Positions 43,855 through 53,946 of a stretch of 64,000 bases of DNA are shown here, piece by piece. The DNA lies in contig NZ_PISE01000013.1 of the NCBI RefSeq assembly GCF_002835805.1, positions 47,946-111,945 on the forward strand. The letters are read 5' to 3'. The notes beneath the pieces were generated by a model. That model made no database searches, had not been told where the DNA came from, and saw only the letters and a program-made list of their open reading frames with translations. The number at the start of each line of letters is the position of its first letter. The first letter of the stretch is position 1. The stretch is from Niallia nealsonii (GTDB lineage Bacteria; Bacillota; Bacilli; Bacillales; Cytobacillaceae). The translations under genes and the position numbers were made by a program.

Positions 43855-46185
43855 GTGATGAAAAATAGAATATTGTATTTTAGTATATCAGGTTTGTTTG
43901 CTTATTTATGTGTTTTTCTGCACTTGTATTTTTTTCTTCTTGTATTTTTTCTTTATACTTTGTGGCTTTTTTTTTCAAAAAAATTCACGTTGATTTTCCT
44001 GTGCAGCCTGTTATTTATTTTTGGATTATTTTTTCTTCGTGCTGACTTGGAAAATCGTCTTTCTTTTTCCCGATTGCTTCCGACTACTACAAAGTTCACT
44101 CTTCTTTTTTTAGAAGAACCAACAGTGGATGGTGATATGTTAAAAGGCGTTGCAAAAGAAACGAAAACAAATGAAAAAATACACTTCTCTTATAAAATAA
44201 AATCTGAAGTGGAAAAGGAATATGTTGAAAAGCTTTCTTTGCTTGGAAGAAGATGTTTAGTAATAGGTGAATTAGAGAAACCAGCTTCTGCAAGAAATGA
44301 ATTTAATTTCGATTATAAAAAGTATTTATGGAACCATTCAATCTATTGGAATGTAAAAGCAGATACATTTATAGATAAGAATTGTTCTGATTCTTCGGTC
44401 AATCTTATCGATCGAATCAAAACAGAAAGACAATCAGGCATAAAGTGGATACAAGAAAAGTTTTCTAAAGAAACAAAAGGGGTTGCTATTGCACTTATAT
44501 TTGGAGATAGACAGCTGATGGATGAAGGGATTCAAACCGCCTTTCAGAGATTGGGGATTATTCATTTATTAGCTATTTCAGGATCGCATATTATTATCCT
44601 TATTGCTATTTTTTATTTTTTGATGATTCGTTTTGGAATTACTAAAGAAAAAGCTATTACAATTATGTTGATTATATTGCCGGTATATGCTGTGTTAACA
44701 GGACTAAGTCCTAGTATAATTCGTGCAGTGGCCACTTCTGTACTCGTTCTTCTTAAGTTAAAAGTAAAAAAGCTTCGCTCATTTCCCTCCATTGATCTAC
44801 TAAGTTTTGTTTTTCTTTTTTATATTTTTTTTCAGCCAAAAGTGATTTTTGATGTTGGTTTTATCTTATCTTTTACTGTCTGTTTATTTTTGCTGCTTTC
44901 TTCTTCTATTTTTATTAATTTATCCTCTAACATTATGTATAGACTGTTATTTCCTACATTTGTTTCTGAGTTTTCTGTATTACCTATTATTTTATCTTAT
45001 TTTTATGAAATTCCCACGCTATCTCTTTTAGCTAATGTATTGTATATTCCATTCTACTCCATTATTGTTCTTCCCTATTTATTAATTGTGTTTGTCCTTT
45101 CCTTTTTTGTTCCTTTTATGATAGATATTTTATTGCTGCCAATGGATGTGATTTTATCTTATTCTAATCGTTTAATTATTCGATTATCTTCCTTTCCATT
45201 CAGTACCATCATATTAGGAAAGCCTTCTAACATCCTGTTGTTTTTTTATCTTTTAGCACCGATTATTTTTTTCTATCAATTTGAAAAAAATAACAGCTCC
45301 AGTCGCATCTATTTCCTGTTTATTCCGATTATCTTGGTTTTGATGCAGGTGATGGGAAATTATTATCATTCAGAGGGAGAGGTTTCCTTTATTGATGTTG
45401 GCCAAGGGGATAGTATTTTAATTAAGCTCCCGCAGCATCAAGGCATTTATTTAATTGATACAGGGGGAACCATAGAATTTGATAAAGAGAAGTGGCAGAA
45501 AAGAAATAATCCATATGAAGTAGGAAAAGATACATTGGTCCCTTTTTTAAAAAGTAAAGGCATTGCCACAATTGATAAATTAATATTGACACATGGAGAT
45601 TTAGACCATATTGGCGGCAGTTTAGCAGTGGTTTCTTCGATTAGAGTAAAAGAAATCGTATTTCCAAAAACGAATCTTGAACCTGGAAAAGAAGAAAAGG
45701 AGATTTTGCAGCTTGCAGCTCAAAAAAGAATTCCTGTTTCCTATGTAAAAGGGGGACAATCATTTTTAAGTGGGGATACTCGCTTTTATATTTTATCTCC
45801 CCTGACAGAAAATATAGAAAATAAAAATGATGCATCTATTGTCATAAAAGCAAAAATAGGTGGTTTAAATTGGCTATTCACTGGTGATTTGGAAGAAAGC
45901 GGCGAACAATTATTATTAAGCAGATACCCTAATCTTAAAACTGATATATTAAAAATTGGTCATCATGGCAGCAAAACATCAACTTCGGAAAGCTTTCTTC
46001 AAAAAATTGAACCAAAAGCGGCGATTATTTCTGCTGGGAAAAATAATCGTTATGGCCATCCTCATAAAGCGGTTATTGATAGGCTGCAAAAAGCGCATAT
46101 TACTACGTGGAGAACAGATCTAAATGGTGAAATAACCTATAAATTTTCAAAAAGGAAAGGCACCTTTTTTATGCAATTGCCATAA
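43855..46185 (+). CDS. comEC: ComEC DNA translocation channel
   Basis: Polytopic protein that carries single-stranded DNA through the membrane during transformation. GTG 43855 (7 bases after AAAGGTG) or ATG 43858 may be the start, giving about 776 residues. N-terminal hydrophobic segments and an OB-like DUF4131 part (about 1-190) come first. Then the Competence domain (about 200-470, starting GVAIALIFGDRQLMDEGIQT with LLAISGSHIIILIAI). Then a C-terminal metallo-beta-lactamase domain (about 505-776, VSFIDVGQGDSILIKLP, LTHGDLDHIGG, LKIGHHGSKTSTSESF) with zinc ligands present, so it may act as nuclease. The coding sequence is very T-rich in the membrane part. Confidence 0.96.
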   Translation: MMKNRILYFSISGLFAYLCVFLHLYFFLLVFFLYTLWLFFSKKFTLIFLCSLLFIFGLFFLRADLENRLSFSRLLPTTTKFTLLFLEEPTVDGDMLKGVAKETKTNEKIHFSYKIKSEVEKEYVEKLSLLGRRCLVIGELEKPASARNEFNFDYKKYLWNHSIYWNVKADTFIDKNCSDSSVNLIDRIKTERQSGIKWIQEKFSKETKGVAIALIFGDRQLMDEGIQTAFQRLGIIHLLAISGSHIIILIAIFYFLMIRFGITKEKAITIMLIILPVYAVLTGLSPSIIRAVATSVLVLLKLKVKKLRSFPSIDLLSFVFLFYIFFQPKVIFDVGFILSFTVCLFLLLSSSIFINLSSNIMYRLLFPTFVSEFSVLPIILSYFYEIPTLSLLANVLYIPFYSIIVLPYLLIVFVLSFFVPFMIDILLLPMDVILSYSNRLIIRLSSFPFSTIILGKPSNILLFFYLLAPIIFFYQFEKNNSSSRIYFLFIPIILVLMQVMGNYYHSEGEVSFIDVGQGDSILIKLPQHQGIYLIDTGGTIEFDKEKWQKRNNPYEVGKDTLVPFLKSKGIATIDKLILTHGDLDHIGGSLAVVSSIRVKEIVFPKTNLEPGKEEKEILQLAAQKRIPVSYVKGGQSFLSGDTRFYILSPLTENIENKNDASIVIKAKIGGLNWLFTGDLEESGEQLLLSRYPNLKTDILKIGHHGSKTSTSESFLQKIEPKAAIISAGKNNRYGHPHKAVIDRLQKAHITTWRTDLNGEITYKFSKRKGTFFMQLP

Positions 46186-46954
46186 ACTAAAAGCAAGAAG
46201 CAAAGAATCTAAGGGGTTCCTTCCTATCCTAGCTTGCAGCATACATGTATTGGCAAGGAAAAGATCTAATTGCTTTTTTTCTTTGTTAATGAAAAAAGCA
46301 TAAGAGTAATAATGAAGCAGAAGGACTCTAACATACGCTACATTCTTTTTGGATGAACTAATTTAAAGAAAATACTTAACACAACTATTCCTTAAATGAC
46401 AAGACTTTACACAAATAGAGGCAGGGATTTGAGGGAATAGTATAATCAGGTCGCACCGTTGCTTAATAAGTATCCTAGGCCTTATTGAGCAATGTTCATT
46501 ATAGATTAAAAGAGGATATAATAAAAAGAATCCGTCCTGCGTTTATATAAATGGATATACTATTCCATTATAAGTGCAAATATGGACTCTTATTATATTC
46601 TCTTTTTATTTGGCTGTTTTCGTAAACTTTGTTGCTTTTAAAGGAGTAGGTTGATTTCCGTTCGAGGATGCTCGTTTTCCATGGGGCTCACCTGTCCCGC
46701 TAATCCCACAGGAGTCTCGCACCTTTCATTCCAATCCACTTGTTTTAACCATGGATTTACTCCTGGAAACGATCCGAAAAACAACAATCTTTTAGAAAAC
46801 CGCTTTTTATTTTATAAGCATCGAGATAGTAGGGAAAATATTGTATTAAATTCTAAATAACATACGGATATTTTGCTTACCTCTTGTAAAAAAGAAAAAG
46901 CTTCTTTAGGATAGGAGAAAAGGATAGGTTGAAATTTTTAATGGGGAGAATTTT
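46186..46954. other. Long comEC-holA spacer with a 12-bp hairpin
   Basis: No supportable gene in 769 bases, and no yqzM-like ORF on the minus strand, where B. subtilis has one. TTGCTTAATAAG (46459-46470) pairs with CTTATTGAGCAA (46481-46492) around a 10-base loop containing CCTAGG; TATAAT at 46441 lies just upstream. The rest is a MITE-like repeat (46612-46803) and unstructured AT-rich sequence. Confidence 0.5.
46612..46803. repeat. MITE-like interspersed repeat, copy C
   Basis: About 192 bases, same orientation as the copy at 23741. Ends GGCTGTTTTCGTAAACTTTG and, inverted, CAATCTTTTAGAAAACCGC. It contains CCCACAGGAGTCTCGCACC, and the block from TGTTTTAACCATGGATTTAC to the right end is nearly identical to copy B. 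Lacks the extra GC-rich hairpin of copy B. The shared 60-odd-codon ORF inside is a by-product of the repeat. Confidence 0.85.
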
Positions 46955-47992
46955 ATGATAGAAGAATTATGGAAAAATGTAAAAAAGAAAAAGTTTTCGT
47001 CCATCTATTTATTTTATGGTGCTGAAACTTTTTTAGTAAATGAAACAAAACAATTATTAATTCAATCAGCAATTGATATAGATGAAGAAGATTTTAATTT
47101 ATCTTCTTATGATTTAGAAGAGACGCCAATAGAAGCAATCTTAGAGGATGCAGAAACTATTCCTTTTTTTGGAGAGAGAAAAGTTATTGTTTTGCATAAC
47201 CCAACTTTTTTGACTGCTGAAAAAACAAAGTCAAAAGTAGAGCATGATATCAAAAAATTAGAAGTATATTTACAAGAGCCCCCTCCTTATACGATTCTTG
47301 TGTTTATTGGAAGTTTTGAAAAGTTGGATGAAAGAAAAAAAATCACAAAAGAACTTAAAAAAAAGGCAGAAGTATTAGAGGCCAAAAAGCTAACCGAAGC
47401 AGAATTAAAAAAATGGATGAGACAAAGGGCAGCATACAACCAAGTAGAAATGGATGAAGAGGCCCTTGACACAATGCTTCAACTTGCTGGAACGAATCTT
47501 TTTTTATTAACAAGTGAAGTAGATAAAATGGCATTATATGTGCAAGATTCTCATTTGATCACAAAAGAAATTGTGGAAGAGTTAGTAGCAAAATCATTAG
47601 AGCAAAATATATTTTCATTGGTAGATAAGGTTATTTCCAGGAAAATAGATGAGGCTTTGCGCATTTATTATGACCTTATAAAACAAAATGAAGAACCATT
47701 AAAAATGTTAGCGATTATAACGAATCAATTCCGCCTTATTTATCAAGTAAAAGGACTTTCGAGGACTGGCTATGGACAACAGCAAATAGCATCTGTCTTA
47801 AAAGTTCATCCATTTCGAGTGAAATTAGCAGCAGGACAAGCCCAGAAATTTTCCGAACAAGAACTGCTGACATGCATCAACTTATTTGCCGAAGCTGATT
47901 ATGGAATGAAAACAGGAAGCATGAATAAAAATATGATAATTGAAATGATTCTTTTTCAAATACATGATCGATTTAAGCAGAAATCTTATTGA
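46955..47992 (+). CDS. holA: DNA polymerase III delta subunit
   Basis: Clamp-loader subunit that opens the sliding clamp. 345 residues, ATG after ATGGGGAG. N-terminal AAA+-like domain I (SSIYLFYGAETFLVNETKQL about 16-35, lacking a functional Walker A, as in delta), a helical domain II, and the C-terminal collar domain (LEQNIFSLVDKVISRKIDEA, then LRIYYDLIKQNEEPLKMLAI). Ends NMIIEMILFQI. Position between comEC and rpsT matches B. subtilis yqeN. A terminator follows. Confidence 0.96.
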   Translation: MIEELWKNVKKKKFSSIYLFYGAETFLVNETKQLLIQSAIDIDEEDFNLSSYDLEETPIEAILEDAETIPFFGERKVIVLHNPTFLTAEKTKSKVEHDIKKLEVYLQEPPPYTILVFIGSFEKLDERKKITKELKKKAEVLEAKKLTEAELKKWMRQRAAYNQVEMDEEALDTMLQLAGTNLFLLTSEVDKMALYVQDSHLITKEIVEELVAKSLEQNIFSLVDKVISRKIDEALRIYYDLIKQNEEPLKMLAIITNQFRLIYQVKGLSRTGYGQQQIASVLKVHPFRVKLAAGQAQKFSEQELLTCINLFAEADYGMKTGSMNKNMIIEMILFQIHDRFKQKSY

Positions 47993-48008
47993 AAAATTAG
48001 GATGAAGA

Positions 48009-48040
48009 AAAAACAGGAATTAATCAATTCCTGTTTTTTT
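48009..48040 (+). terminator. Terminator of holA
   Basis: AAAAACAGGAATT pairs exactly with AATTCCTGTTTTT around ATC-type loop, then T's. Confidence 0.93.
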
Positions 48041-48046
48041 GCATAA

Positions 48047-48076
48047 CAAAAGGCTATCATTTTACATGATAGCCTG
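48047..48076 (-). terminator. Terminator of rpsT
   Basis: AGGCTATCAT pairs exactly with ATGATAGCCT; on the minus strand TTTTGTTAT follows. Confidence 0.88.
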
Positions 48077-48087
48077 CGTTCACTCAA

Positions 48088-48354
48088 TTAAGCGTTAATA
48101 GAATTTTTTCTTTTCGCTAAACGAGATTTTTTACGAGCAGCAGCATTTTTATGAATAAGACCTTTTGCAGCAGCTTTGTCTAATTTACTAGCAGCTTCTA
48201 CAAAACTTTCATTTGCAGCAGTTGCGTCATTAAGAGCAATAGCAGCTTCAGCCTTTTTAACAGCAGTACGCATTGCAGATTTAACTGTAGTGTTTTGAGC
48301 GTTACGAGCATCACTAGTTTTCACGCGTTTAATCGCAGATTTGATATTTGGCAT
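48088..48354 (-). CDS. rpsT: 30S ribosomal protein S20
   Basis: Basic helical protein that binds 16S rRNA early in 30S assembly. 88 residues: [20 protein letters not shown], repeated Ala-rich helices, and the tail [23 protein letters not shown] follows AGGAGGTGAACGTAA. Minus strand between holA and gpr, as in B. subtilis. The mRNA leader holds a small hairpin (ATCGAG 48380-48385 with CTCGAT 48397-48402) just upstream of the ribosome site, a possible place for S20 autoregulation. Confidence 0.98.
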   Translation of the reverse strand: MPNIKSAIKRVKTSDARNAQNTTVKSAMRTAVKKAEAAIALNDATAANESFVEAASKLDKAAAKGLIHKNAAARKKSRLAKRKNSINA

Positions 48355-48438
48355 TTACGTTCACCTCCTAAAAAGAAGCATCGAGTGGCATATCCTCTCG
48401 ATTTTACATTCCTAAAACAAACTTAAAGAACAAGTGAT

Positions 48439-48467
48439 ATTTTATCAAAATCAGATCGATAATGCAA
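48439..48467 (-). promoter_or_regulatory. Sigma-A promoter of rpsT
   Basis: On the minus strand TTGCAT (48467-48462), a 17-base spacer and TAAAAT (48444-48439). This gives a leader of about 80 bases with the small hairpin. Confidence 0.65.
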
Positions 48468-48689
48468 TACTATCCTTTTAATTTGCCGAAAACAACTTGA
48501 TATTTATGATAAAAAGTTGTTGGAAAGAAAATTTAATACTTTTCTTTTCTCTAAAGTACTAGTGTAATGTATTCTGCTTTGATTAGTCAATATAGATTGA
48601 TTTAAGCGGGTTCTTTTTTTGTGAATGTTTTTTCTTTTCCTAGGAAAAGATAGGAATAAATTGAACTATTGTTCTGGAAGGAGATCGTC

Positions 48690-49811
48690 ATGAAGAATTC
48701 TATTGATTTAAGCAAGTATTCTGTAAGAACAGATTTAGCGATTGAAGCAAAAGAACTAGCGTTAAATAAGGCAAGTAAAATTCACAATGAGCCCAATCAA
48801 TCTCAACTAGATGGTGTCATTATAAAAGAAAAAGATGAAAAGGGCATGAAAATCTCTTATGTGGAAGTGACGGAAAAGGGAGAAGAAATAATCGGCAAAA
48901 AAAAGGGGAAGTATTTAACGATAGAAGTGCTCGGCATTAGACAGCAAGACAGCGAGCTGCAAAGAGAAGTAGAAAAGGTATTTGCACAAGAGTTCTCCCA
49001 ATTTTTAAAACAACTTAATATAGTAGAGGATGCCTCTTGTTTAATTGTCGGTTTAGGAAATTGGAATGTAACTCCTGATGCATTAGGTCCTCAAGTTTGT
49101 GAAAATGTGTTGGTTACAAGACATTTATATGAATTGCAGCCAGAAAATGTCCAAGAAGGGTATAGACCAGTCAGCGCCCTTGCTCCTGGGGTGATGGGAC
49201 TGACCGGCATCGAAACAAGTGACATTATTAAAGGGGTAGTAGAAAAAACAAATCCTGATTTTATTATTGTAGTTGATGCCCTTGCGTCAAGGTCCATTGA
49301 ACGTGTAAATGCTACTATTCAGGTTTCGGATACAGGTATTCATCCTGGATCTGGTGTTGGGAATAAAAGAAAAGAGTTAAGCGAAGCGACATTGGGAAGG
49401 CCTGTTATTGCCATTGGTGTACCGACAGTCGTTGATGCCGTTTCTATTACAAGTGATACGATAGACTATATATTAAAACATTTTGGCAAAGAATTAAAAG
49501 AAGGCAATAAACCTTCTAGAGCGCTAGCACCTGCGGGACTAAACTTTGGAGAGAAAAAAGTTTTAAAAGAAGAAGATTTGCCAGAAGAACATCATCGTAA
49601 AACGTTTTTGGGGATTATCGGAACACTGCCAGAAGAAGAAAAAAGAAAATTGATCTATGAAGTATTGTCGCCAATTGGCCATAATTTAATGGTTACACCA
49701 AAGGAAGTGGATGTATTTATTGAAGATATGTCTAACCTCCTTGCAAATGGTTTAAATGCTGCACTGCATCAAGCCATTAATCAAGATAATGTAGGTTTTA
49801 ACACCCATTAA
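48690..49811 (+). CDS. gpr: Germination protease GPR
   Basis: Made in the forespore as an inactive zymogen, it self-processes and then degrades small acid-soluble spore proteins at germination. The start chosen is ATG 48690 ([20 protein letters not shown]), after GGAAGGAGAT. 373 residues. The N-terminal 15-20 residues are the propeptide, cut near [28 protein letters not shown] (about 119-138) and [20 protein letters not shown] and VVDALASRS are peptidase A25 hallmarks with the conserved Asp pair. A sigma-G/F promoter is expected; TGAATG near 48622 could be its -35, but the -10 is unclear. Confidence 0.96.
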   Translation: MKNSIDLSKYSVRTDLAIEAKELALNKASKIHNEPNQSQLDGVIIKEKDEKGMKISYVEVTEKGEEIIGKKKGKYLTIEVLGIRQQDSELQREVEKVFAQEFSQFLKQLNIVEDASCLIVGLGNWNVTPDALGPQVCENVLVTRHLYELQPENVQEGYRPVSALAPGVMGLTGIETSDIIKGVVEKTNPDFIIVVDALASRSIERVNATIQVSDTGIHPGSGVGNKRKELSEATLGRPVIAIGVPTVVDAVSITSDTIDYILKHFGKELKEGNKPSRALAPAGLNFGEKKVLKEEDLPEEHHRKTFLGIIGTLPEEEKRKLIYEVLSPIGHNLMVTPKEVDVFIEDMSNLLANGLNAALHQAINQDNVGFNTH

Positions 49812-50061
49812 CCACTTCATCTGACAGGGTACGTTGTAGACTTTATCTGCAATCTGAACTTAGAGAGAATGGAACGATTGGTTGAAATAAGAGCAGTAGG
49901 GGAGAAAAACACCTTGCTGTTCCTATTTTTCTTTCTAGTAATTTGTTCTATTTTCTCTAGCAAATACATAGCATTTTAGTAGAAGTGCTAGAAAAATAAC
50001 AGAACATAATCCCTTCTATTCATCCACTTAATATAGAGTTTTGCTGAAGGAGGAAAAAAAC
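49812..50061. other. gpr-yqxA spacer lacking spoIIP
   Basis: 250 bases with no ORF where B. subtilis has spoIIP (about 400 codons). An imperfect long inverted repeat (TGTTCTATTTTCTCTAGCA near 49946 against TGCTAGAAAAATAACAGAAC near 49986) is the only structure seen. No spoIIP-like peptide fragment can be read. Confidence 0.6.
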
Positions 50062-50406
50062 ATGAAAGGATTTACATTACGTGCAGCAGTGCTCGCCTTA
50101 TTAATGTTTTTATGTGTTTTATTTGGTATGCAGCAGGCAAATAACGGCATAAAAAGTATGAAAGGGTATGAAGATGAAAAATTTGCAAATGCACTTGATT
50201 TTCAAAAAAATGATGGCAATTTAGAAGCATCTGTACTTGGCGAAGATGTTACCAGCCATGACTTGCAAAAAAAGAAACAACAACTAGAAGAAATGAAAGC
50301 ATATAATTTATTTTCCAGTATGGGAAAAGGCGTAGCTGATGGAATGAATTCACTGGTTCGAAAGGGTGTAGATATTGCTGCTGATTTGATGGATAAAAAG
50401 GAGTAG
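50062..50406 (+). CDS. yqxA: YqxA family protein (DUF3679)
   Basis: 114 residues from ATG 50062 (MKGFTLRAAVLALLMFLCVL), 7 bases after AAGGAGG. One N-terminal membrane helix (about 5-24), then a periplasm-side charged part with LFGMQQANNGIKSMKGYEDE, EASVLGEDVTSHDLQKKKQQ and LEEMKAYNLFSSMGKGVADG, matching the DUF3679 pattern. In B. subtilis yqxA follows spoIIP; here it follows gpr directly. Function unknown, probably sporulation-related by context. Confidence 0.82.
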   Translation: MKGFTLRAAVLALLMFLCVLFGMQQANNGIKSMKGYEDEKFANALDFQKNDGNLEASVLGEDVTSHDLQKKKQQLEEMKAYNLFSSMGKGVADGMNSLVRKGVDIAADLMDKKE

Positions 50407-50412
50407 CCGACC

Positions 50413-50612
50413 ATTTTTTTTTAAGTTTGTTGCTTTTGACATAAGATGAAAAATAGTTTAGCAGCACTAAAACGGCCTGAATACACAGAGACTCCTGCAG
50501 GAAAAGTGAGCAATGGGAGAACCTGCAGCGAGAAGACCCACAGGTCACCTGCGGAAAACGAAGTGCATTTTAGGCTACGGGTTAAATAACAACAATCTAT
50601 ACGAATATAGCC
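50413..50612. repeat. MITE-like interspersed repeat, copy D (inverted, diverged)
   Basis: About 200 bases. Left end TTTTAAGTTTGTTGCTTTT and right end ACAACAATCTATACGAATAT then AGCC; the right end is the reverse complement of the left end of copy A. The core AGACTCCTG is the complement of CAGGAGTCT in the other copies. No ORF. Confidence 0.6.
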
Positions 50613-50685
50613 TTTATTTTGTTGGGGAACTTGATTGAAAATAGGGAAGTTTGCGCATTTATTTAGTGGCCTAGATTAGTTTTGA

Positions 50686-50714
50686 TTGAATCTTATTAAT
50701 CACACTGCTATAAT
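50686..50714 (+). promoter_or_regulatory. Sigma-A promoter of lepA
   Basis: -35 TTGAAT (50686-50691), 17-base spacer, perfect -10 TATAAT (50709-50714), 43 bases before the lepA start. Confidence 0.75.
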
Positions 50715-50756
50715 CAAAAATAGTGTACATGTGCGATTATTGTAGGAGTGAACAAG

Positions 50757-52595
50757 ATGAACAGAGAAGAAATGTTAAAAAGACAATCTAAAATCCGGAA
50801 TTTTTCCATTATTGCCCATATAGATCATGGTAAATCTACATTGGCTGATAGAATCTTAGAAAAAACGAATGCACTTACAGCAAGGGAGATGAAAAATCAG
50901 CTTCTTGATTCCATGGATTTAGAAAGAGAGCGTGGAATTACGATAAAGCTAAATTCCGTACAATTAAAATATCAGGCAAAAGATGGAGAAATCTATACAT
51001 TGCATTTAATTGATACTCCTGGACATGTTGATTTTACATATGAGGTATCTCGTAGTTTAGCTGCATGCGAAGGAGCTGTTTTAGTAGTGGATGCAGCCCA
51101 AGGAATTGAAGCACAAACATTAGCCAATGTTTATTTGGCGATTGATAATGATTTGGAAATTGTTCCAGTTATCAATAAGATTGATTTGCCAAGTGCTGAT
51201 CCAGAACGTGTCCGCAATGAAATTGAAGATGTAATCGGACTAGATGCACAAGATGCAGTGTTGGCTTCTGCAAAAGCTGGGATAGGAATTGAAGACATCT
51301 TAGAACAAATTGTAGAAAAGGTACCTGCACCAGAGGGGGATCCTGAGGCTCCTCTTAAAGCACTTATCTTTGATAGCTTATATGATGCCTACCGTGGGGT
51401 TGTAACATATATTCGTGTCGTAGACGGTACAGTAAAACTAGGCGATAAAATAAAAATGATGGCAACAGGCAAAGAGTTTGAAGTAATTGAAGTAGGTGTG
51501 TTTACACCAAAATCAACTCCAACAAAAGAATTATCTGTCGGAGATGTAGGGTACTTGACTGCAGCTATTAAAAATGTTGGGGATACTCGTGTTGGGGATA
51601 CCATTACAAATGCCAAAAATGGGGCAACTGAAGCACTGCCTGGATATAGACGACTAAATCCAATGGTGTATTGCGGTCTTTATCCAATTGACAGTGCCAA
51701 GTTTAATGATCTTCGTGATGCATTAGAGAAGTTAGAGCTGAATGATTCTGCTCTTCAATTTGAACCGGAAACATCGCAAGCATTAGGTTTTGGATTCCGC
51801 TGTGGGTTCTTAGGATTGCTTCATATGGAAATTATTCAAGAACGCATTGAGCGTGAGTTTAAAATTGATTTAATTACAACGGCACCAAGTGTTATTTATC
51901 ATGTAATTATGACAGATGGAACAGAAATTAACGTAGACAACCCATCTGCAATGCCTGATCCGCAAAAAATCGAACGCATTGAAGAACCATATGTGAAAGC
52001 GACGATGATGGCGCCTAATGAATACGTAGGAGCAATTATGGAACTATGTCAATTAAAGCGCGGAATATTCATTGACATGCAATACATGGATGAAACACGT
52101 GTGAAAATTGTGTACGAAATTCCTTTAGCTGAAATTGTATATGACTTCTTTGACCAACTAAAATCAAATACAAGAGGATATGCTTCATTCGACTATGAGC
52201 TAATTGGCTATCAGCCATCAACCCTTGTGAAAATGGATATTCTCTTAAACAATGAACAAGTGGATGCTTTAAGCTTTATTGTCCATAAAGATTTTGCATA
52301 TGAACGTGGGAAAGTGATTGTGGAAAAATTGAAAGAGCTCATTCCTCGCCAGCAGTTTGAAGTGCCAATTCAAGCAGCTGTTGGGCAGAAGATTATTGCT
52401 CGTTCTACAATAAAAGCCATGAGGAAAAACGTGCTTGCTAAATGTTATGGCGGTGATATTTCCCGTAAACGTAAGCTTTTGGAAAAACAAAAAGAAGGTA
52501 AAAAGCGAATGAAGCAAGTAGGGTCGGTAGAAGTGCCGCAAGAAGCGTTTATGGCTGTGTTGAAAATGGATGACAGCAGCAATACGAAAAAATAA
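50757..52595 (+). CDS. lepA: Elongation factor 4 (LepA)
   Basis: Ribosome-associated GTPase that acts in back-translocation and 30S assembly. The start chosen is ATG 50757 ([20 protein letters not shown]); the GTG before it is in TAGGAGTG. This gives 612 residues, identical in length to B. subtilis LepA. G1 [13 protein letters not shown] (about 18-30), switch [14 protein letters not shown] (about 57-70), G3 DTPGHVDF (about 86-93), G4 NKID (about 140-143). The C-terminal LepA-specific domain ends [28 protein letters not shown]. It has its own promoter and terminator. Confidence 0.98.
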   Translation: MNREEMLKRQSKIRNFSIIAHIDHGKSTLADRILEKTNALTAREMKNQLLDSMDLERERGITIKLNSVQLKYQAKDGEIYTLHLIDTPGHVDFTYEVSRSLAACEGAVLVVDAAQGIEAQTLANVYLAIDNDLEIVPVINKIDLPSADPERVRNEIEDVIGLDAQDAVLASAKAGIGIEDILEQIVEKVPAPEGDPEAPLKALIFDSLYDAYRGVVTYIRVVDGTVKLGDKIKMMATGKEFEVIEVGVFTPKSTPTKELSVGDVGYLTAAIKNVGDTRVGDTITNAKNGATEALPGYRRLNPMVYCGLYPIDSAKFNDLRDALEKLELNDSALQFEPETSQALGFGFRCGFLGLLHMEIIQERIEREFKIDLITTAPSVIYHVIMTDGTEINVDNPSAMPDPQKIERIEEPYVKATMMAPNEYVGAIMELCQLKRGIFIDMQYMDETRVKIVYEIPLAEIVYDFFDQLKSNTRGYASFDYELIGYQPSTLVKMDILLNNEQVDALSFIVHKDFAYERGKVIVEKLKELIPRQQFEVPIQAAVGQKIIARSTIKAMRKNVLAKCYGGDISRKRKLLEKQKEGKKRMKQVGSVEVPQEAFMAVLKMDDSSNTKK

Positions 52596-52605
52596 TATAA
52601 AGAAC

Positions 52606-52641
52606 GAGGTTAGGCTGCTAGTTTTGCGCTAACCTCTTTTC
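52606..52641 (+). terminator. Terminator of lepA
   Basis: GAGGTTAG pairs with CTAACCTC (plus a C-G inside), followed by TTTTCTTATTT. Confidence 0.85.
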
Positions 52642-52707
52642 TTATTTGTTTATCTATTTTTGACTTTGATAATAAAAATATAATAAAGCAAAAAAGGTTG
52701 TGAAAAA

Positions 52708-53853
52708 TTGATAAAAGCTGCGTATATCCATATTCCCTTTTGTGAACATATTTGCCACTATTGTGATTTTAACAAAGTGTTTTTAAAGGGACAGCCTGTG
52801 GATCAATATTTAGATGCGTTAGAACAAGAAATAAAATTAACGGTGGCGCAGTATGGTAAAACGCCTCTTTCTACTATTTTTGTTGGTGGAGGAACGCCTA
52901 CAGCATTATCTGTTTCCCAATTAGAGCGATTATGTGCCATGATAAAAAAAAATTTAGCAATGGAAGAAGAAGTGGAGTATACATTTGAAGCAAACCCTGG
53001 AGAAATAACAGCAGAAAAATTACAGACTCTTTACAATGGCGGCGTAAACCGTTTGAGTTTTGGCGTCCAATCTTTTCATAATGAGCTTTTAAAAAAAATT
53101 GGCAGAACACATAAAGCAGAGGATGTTTTTCACTCTATTGAAGATGCGAAAAAAATTGGTTTTAAGAATATTAGTGTCGATTTAATTTACAGTTTGCCAG
53201 GTCAAACGGTAGAAGATTTTAAAGATACACTAACAACGGCATTTACCTTAGATATCGAGCATTTTTCTGGATATTCCTTGATTATCGAACCTAAAACTGT
53301 TTTTTATAATTTAAGAAGAAAGGGCAAACTTCCTACACCAGGGGAAGATGCGGAAGCAGCAATGTATGCATTGCTAATGGAAGAAATGGATAAAAATGGC
53401 TATAAGCAATATGAAATCAGCAACTTTGCTAAACCGGGCTTCGAAAGTAAACATAATTTAACTTATTGGAATAACGAAGAGTATTTTGGTTTTGGAGCAG
53501 GTGCACATGGATATGTAGCAGGAAAAAGAGTTTCTAATTTTGGACCTCTAAAAAAATATATGGAGCCTCTTGCACAAAAAAGATTGCCTGTTATGGAAGA
53601 ACATCATGTTACAAAAGTGGAAATGATGGAAGAAGAATTGTTTTTAGGCTTGCGGAAAAATGAAGGGGTAAACTTGACATTATTTGGACAAAAATATAAT
53701 CAAGAGGTTCTTGAACTTTTTCATATTGAAATAGAAGAGCTAATGAAAAGGGAGTTAATTGTCATAAATAATCGATTCTTGCAATTAACAGACAAAGGGC
53801 GCTTTTTAGGGAATGAAGTATTTCAATCTTTTATCGGGACGCTTACTGAATGA
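52708..53853 (+). CDS. hemW: HemW, radical SAM heme chaperone
   Basis: 381 residues from a TTG start; the upstream AAAAAGG is a weak ribosome site. Radical SAM motif C-x3-C-x2-C in FCEHICHYCDFNK (Cys about 12, 16, 19). The residue after the third Cys is D rather than the G-C of true HemN, so this is HemW, a heme-trafficking protein, and not the coproporphyrinogen dehydrogenase it is often labelled as. Further hallmarks: TIFVGGGTPTALS, FEANPGEITAEKL, GVNRLSFGVQSFHNELLKKI, GRTHK, and NLTYWNNEEYFGFGAGAHGY. Sits between lepA and hrcA as in B. subtilis. Confidence 0.94.
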   Translation: MIKAAYIHIPFCEHICHYCDFNKVFLKGQPVDQYLDALEQEIKLTVAQYGKTPLSTIFVGGGTPTALSVSQLERLCAMIKKNLAMEEEVEYTFEANPGEITAEKLQTLYNGGVNRLSFGVQSFHNELLKKIGRTHKAEDVFHSIEDAKKIGFKNISVDLIYSLPGQTVEDFKDTLTTAFTLDIEHFSGYSLIIEPKTVFYNLRRKGKLPTPGEDAEAAMYALLMEEMDKNGYKQYEISNFAKPGFESKHNLTYWNNEEYFGFGAGAHGYVAGKRVSNFGPLKKYMEPLAQKRLPVMEEHHVTKVEMMEEELFLGLRKNEGVNLTLFGQKYNQEVLELFHIEIEELMKRELIVINNRFLQLTDKGRFLGNEVFQSFIGTLTE

Positions 53854-53946
53854 TAGTAAATATGGCAAAACATCTGTAAAAGAGTAAAGTTTTGTACAAA
53901 ACAATAATAAGTTTATAATTTTTCTGTGAGAAAAAGAAGCAAATTA

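Noticed and set aside
48622..48660. Sigma-G promoter of gpr
   Set aside because: A TGAATG -35-like sequence is present, but no -10 at the right distance could be placed by eye.
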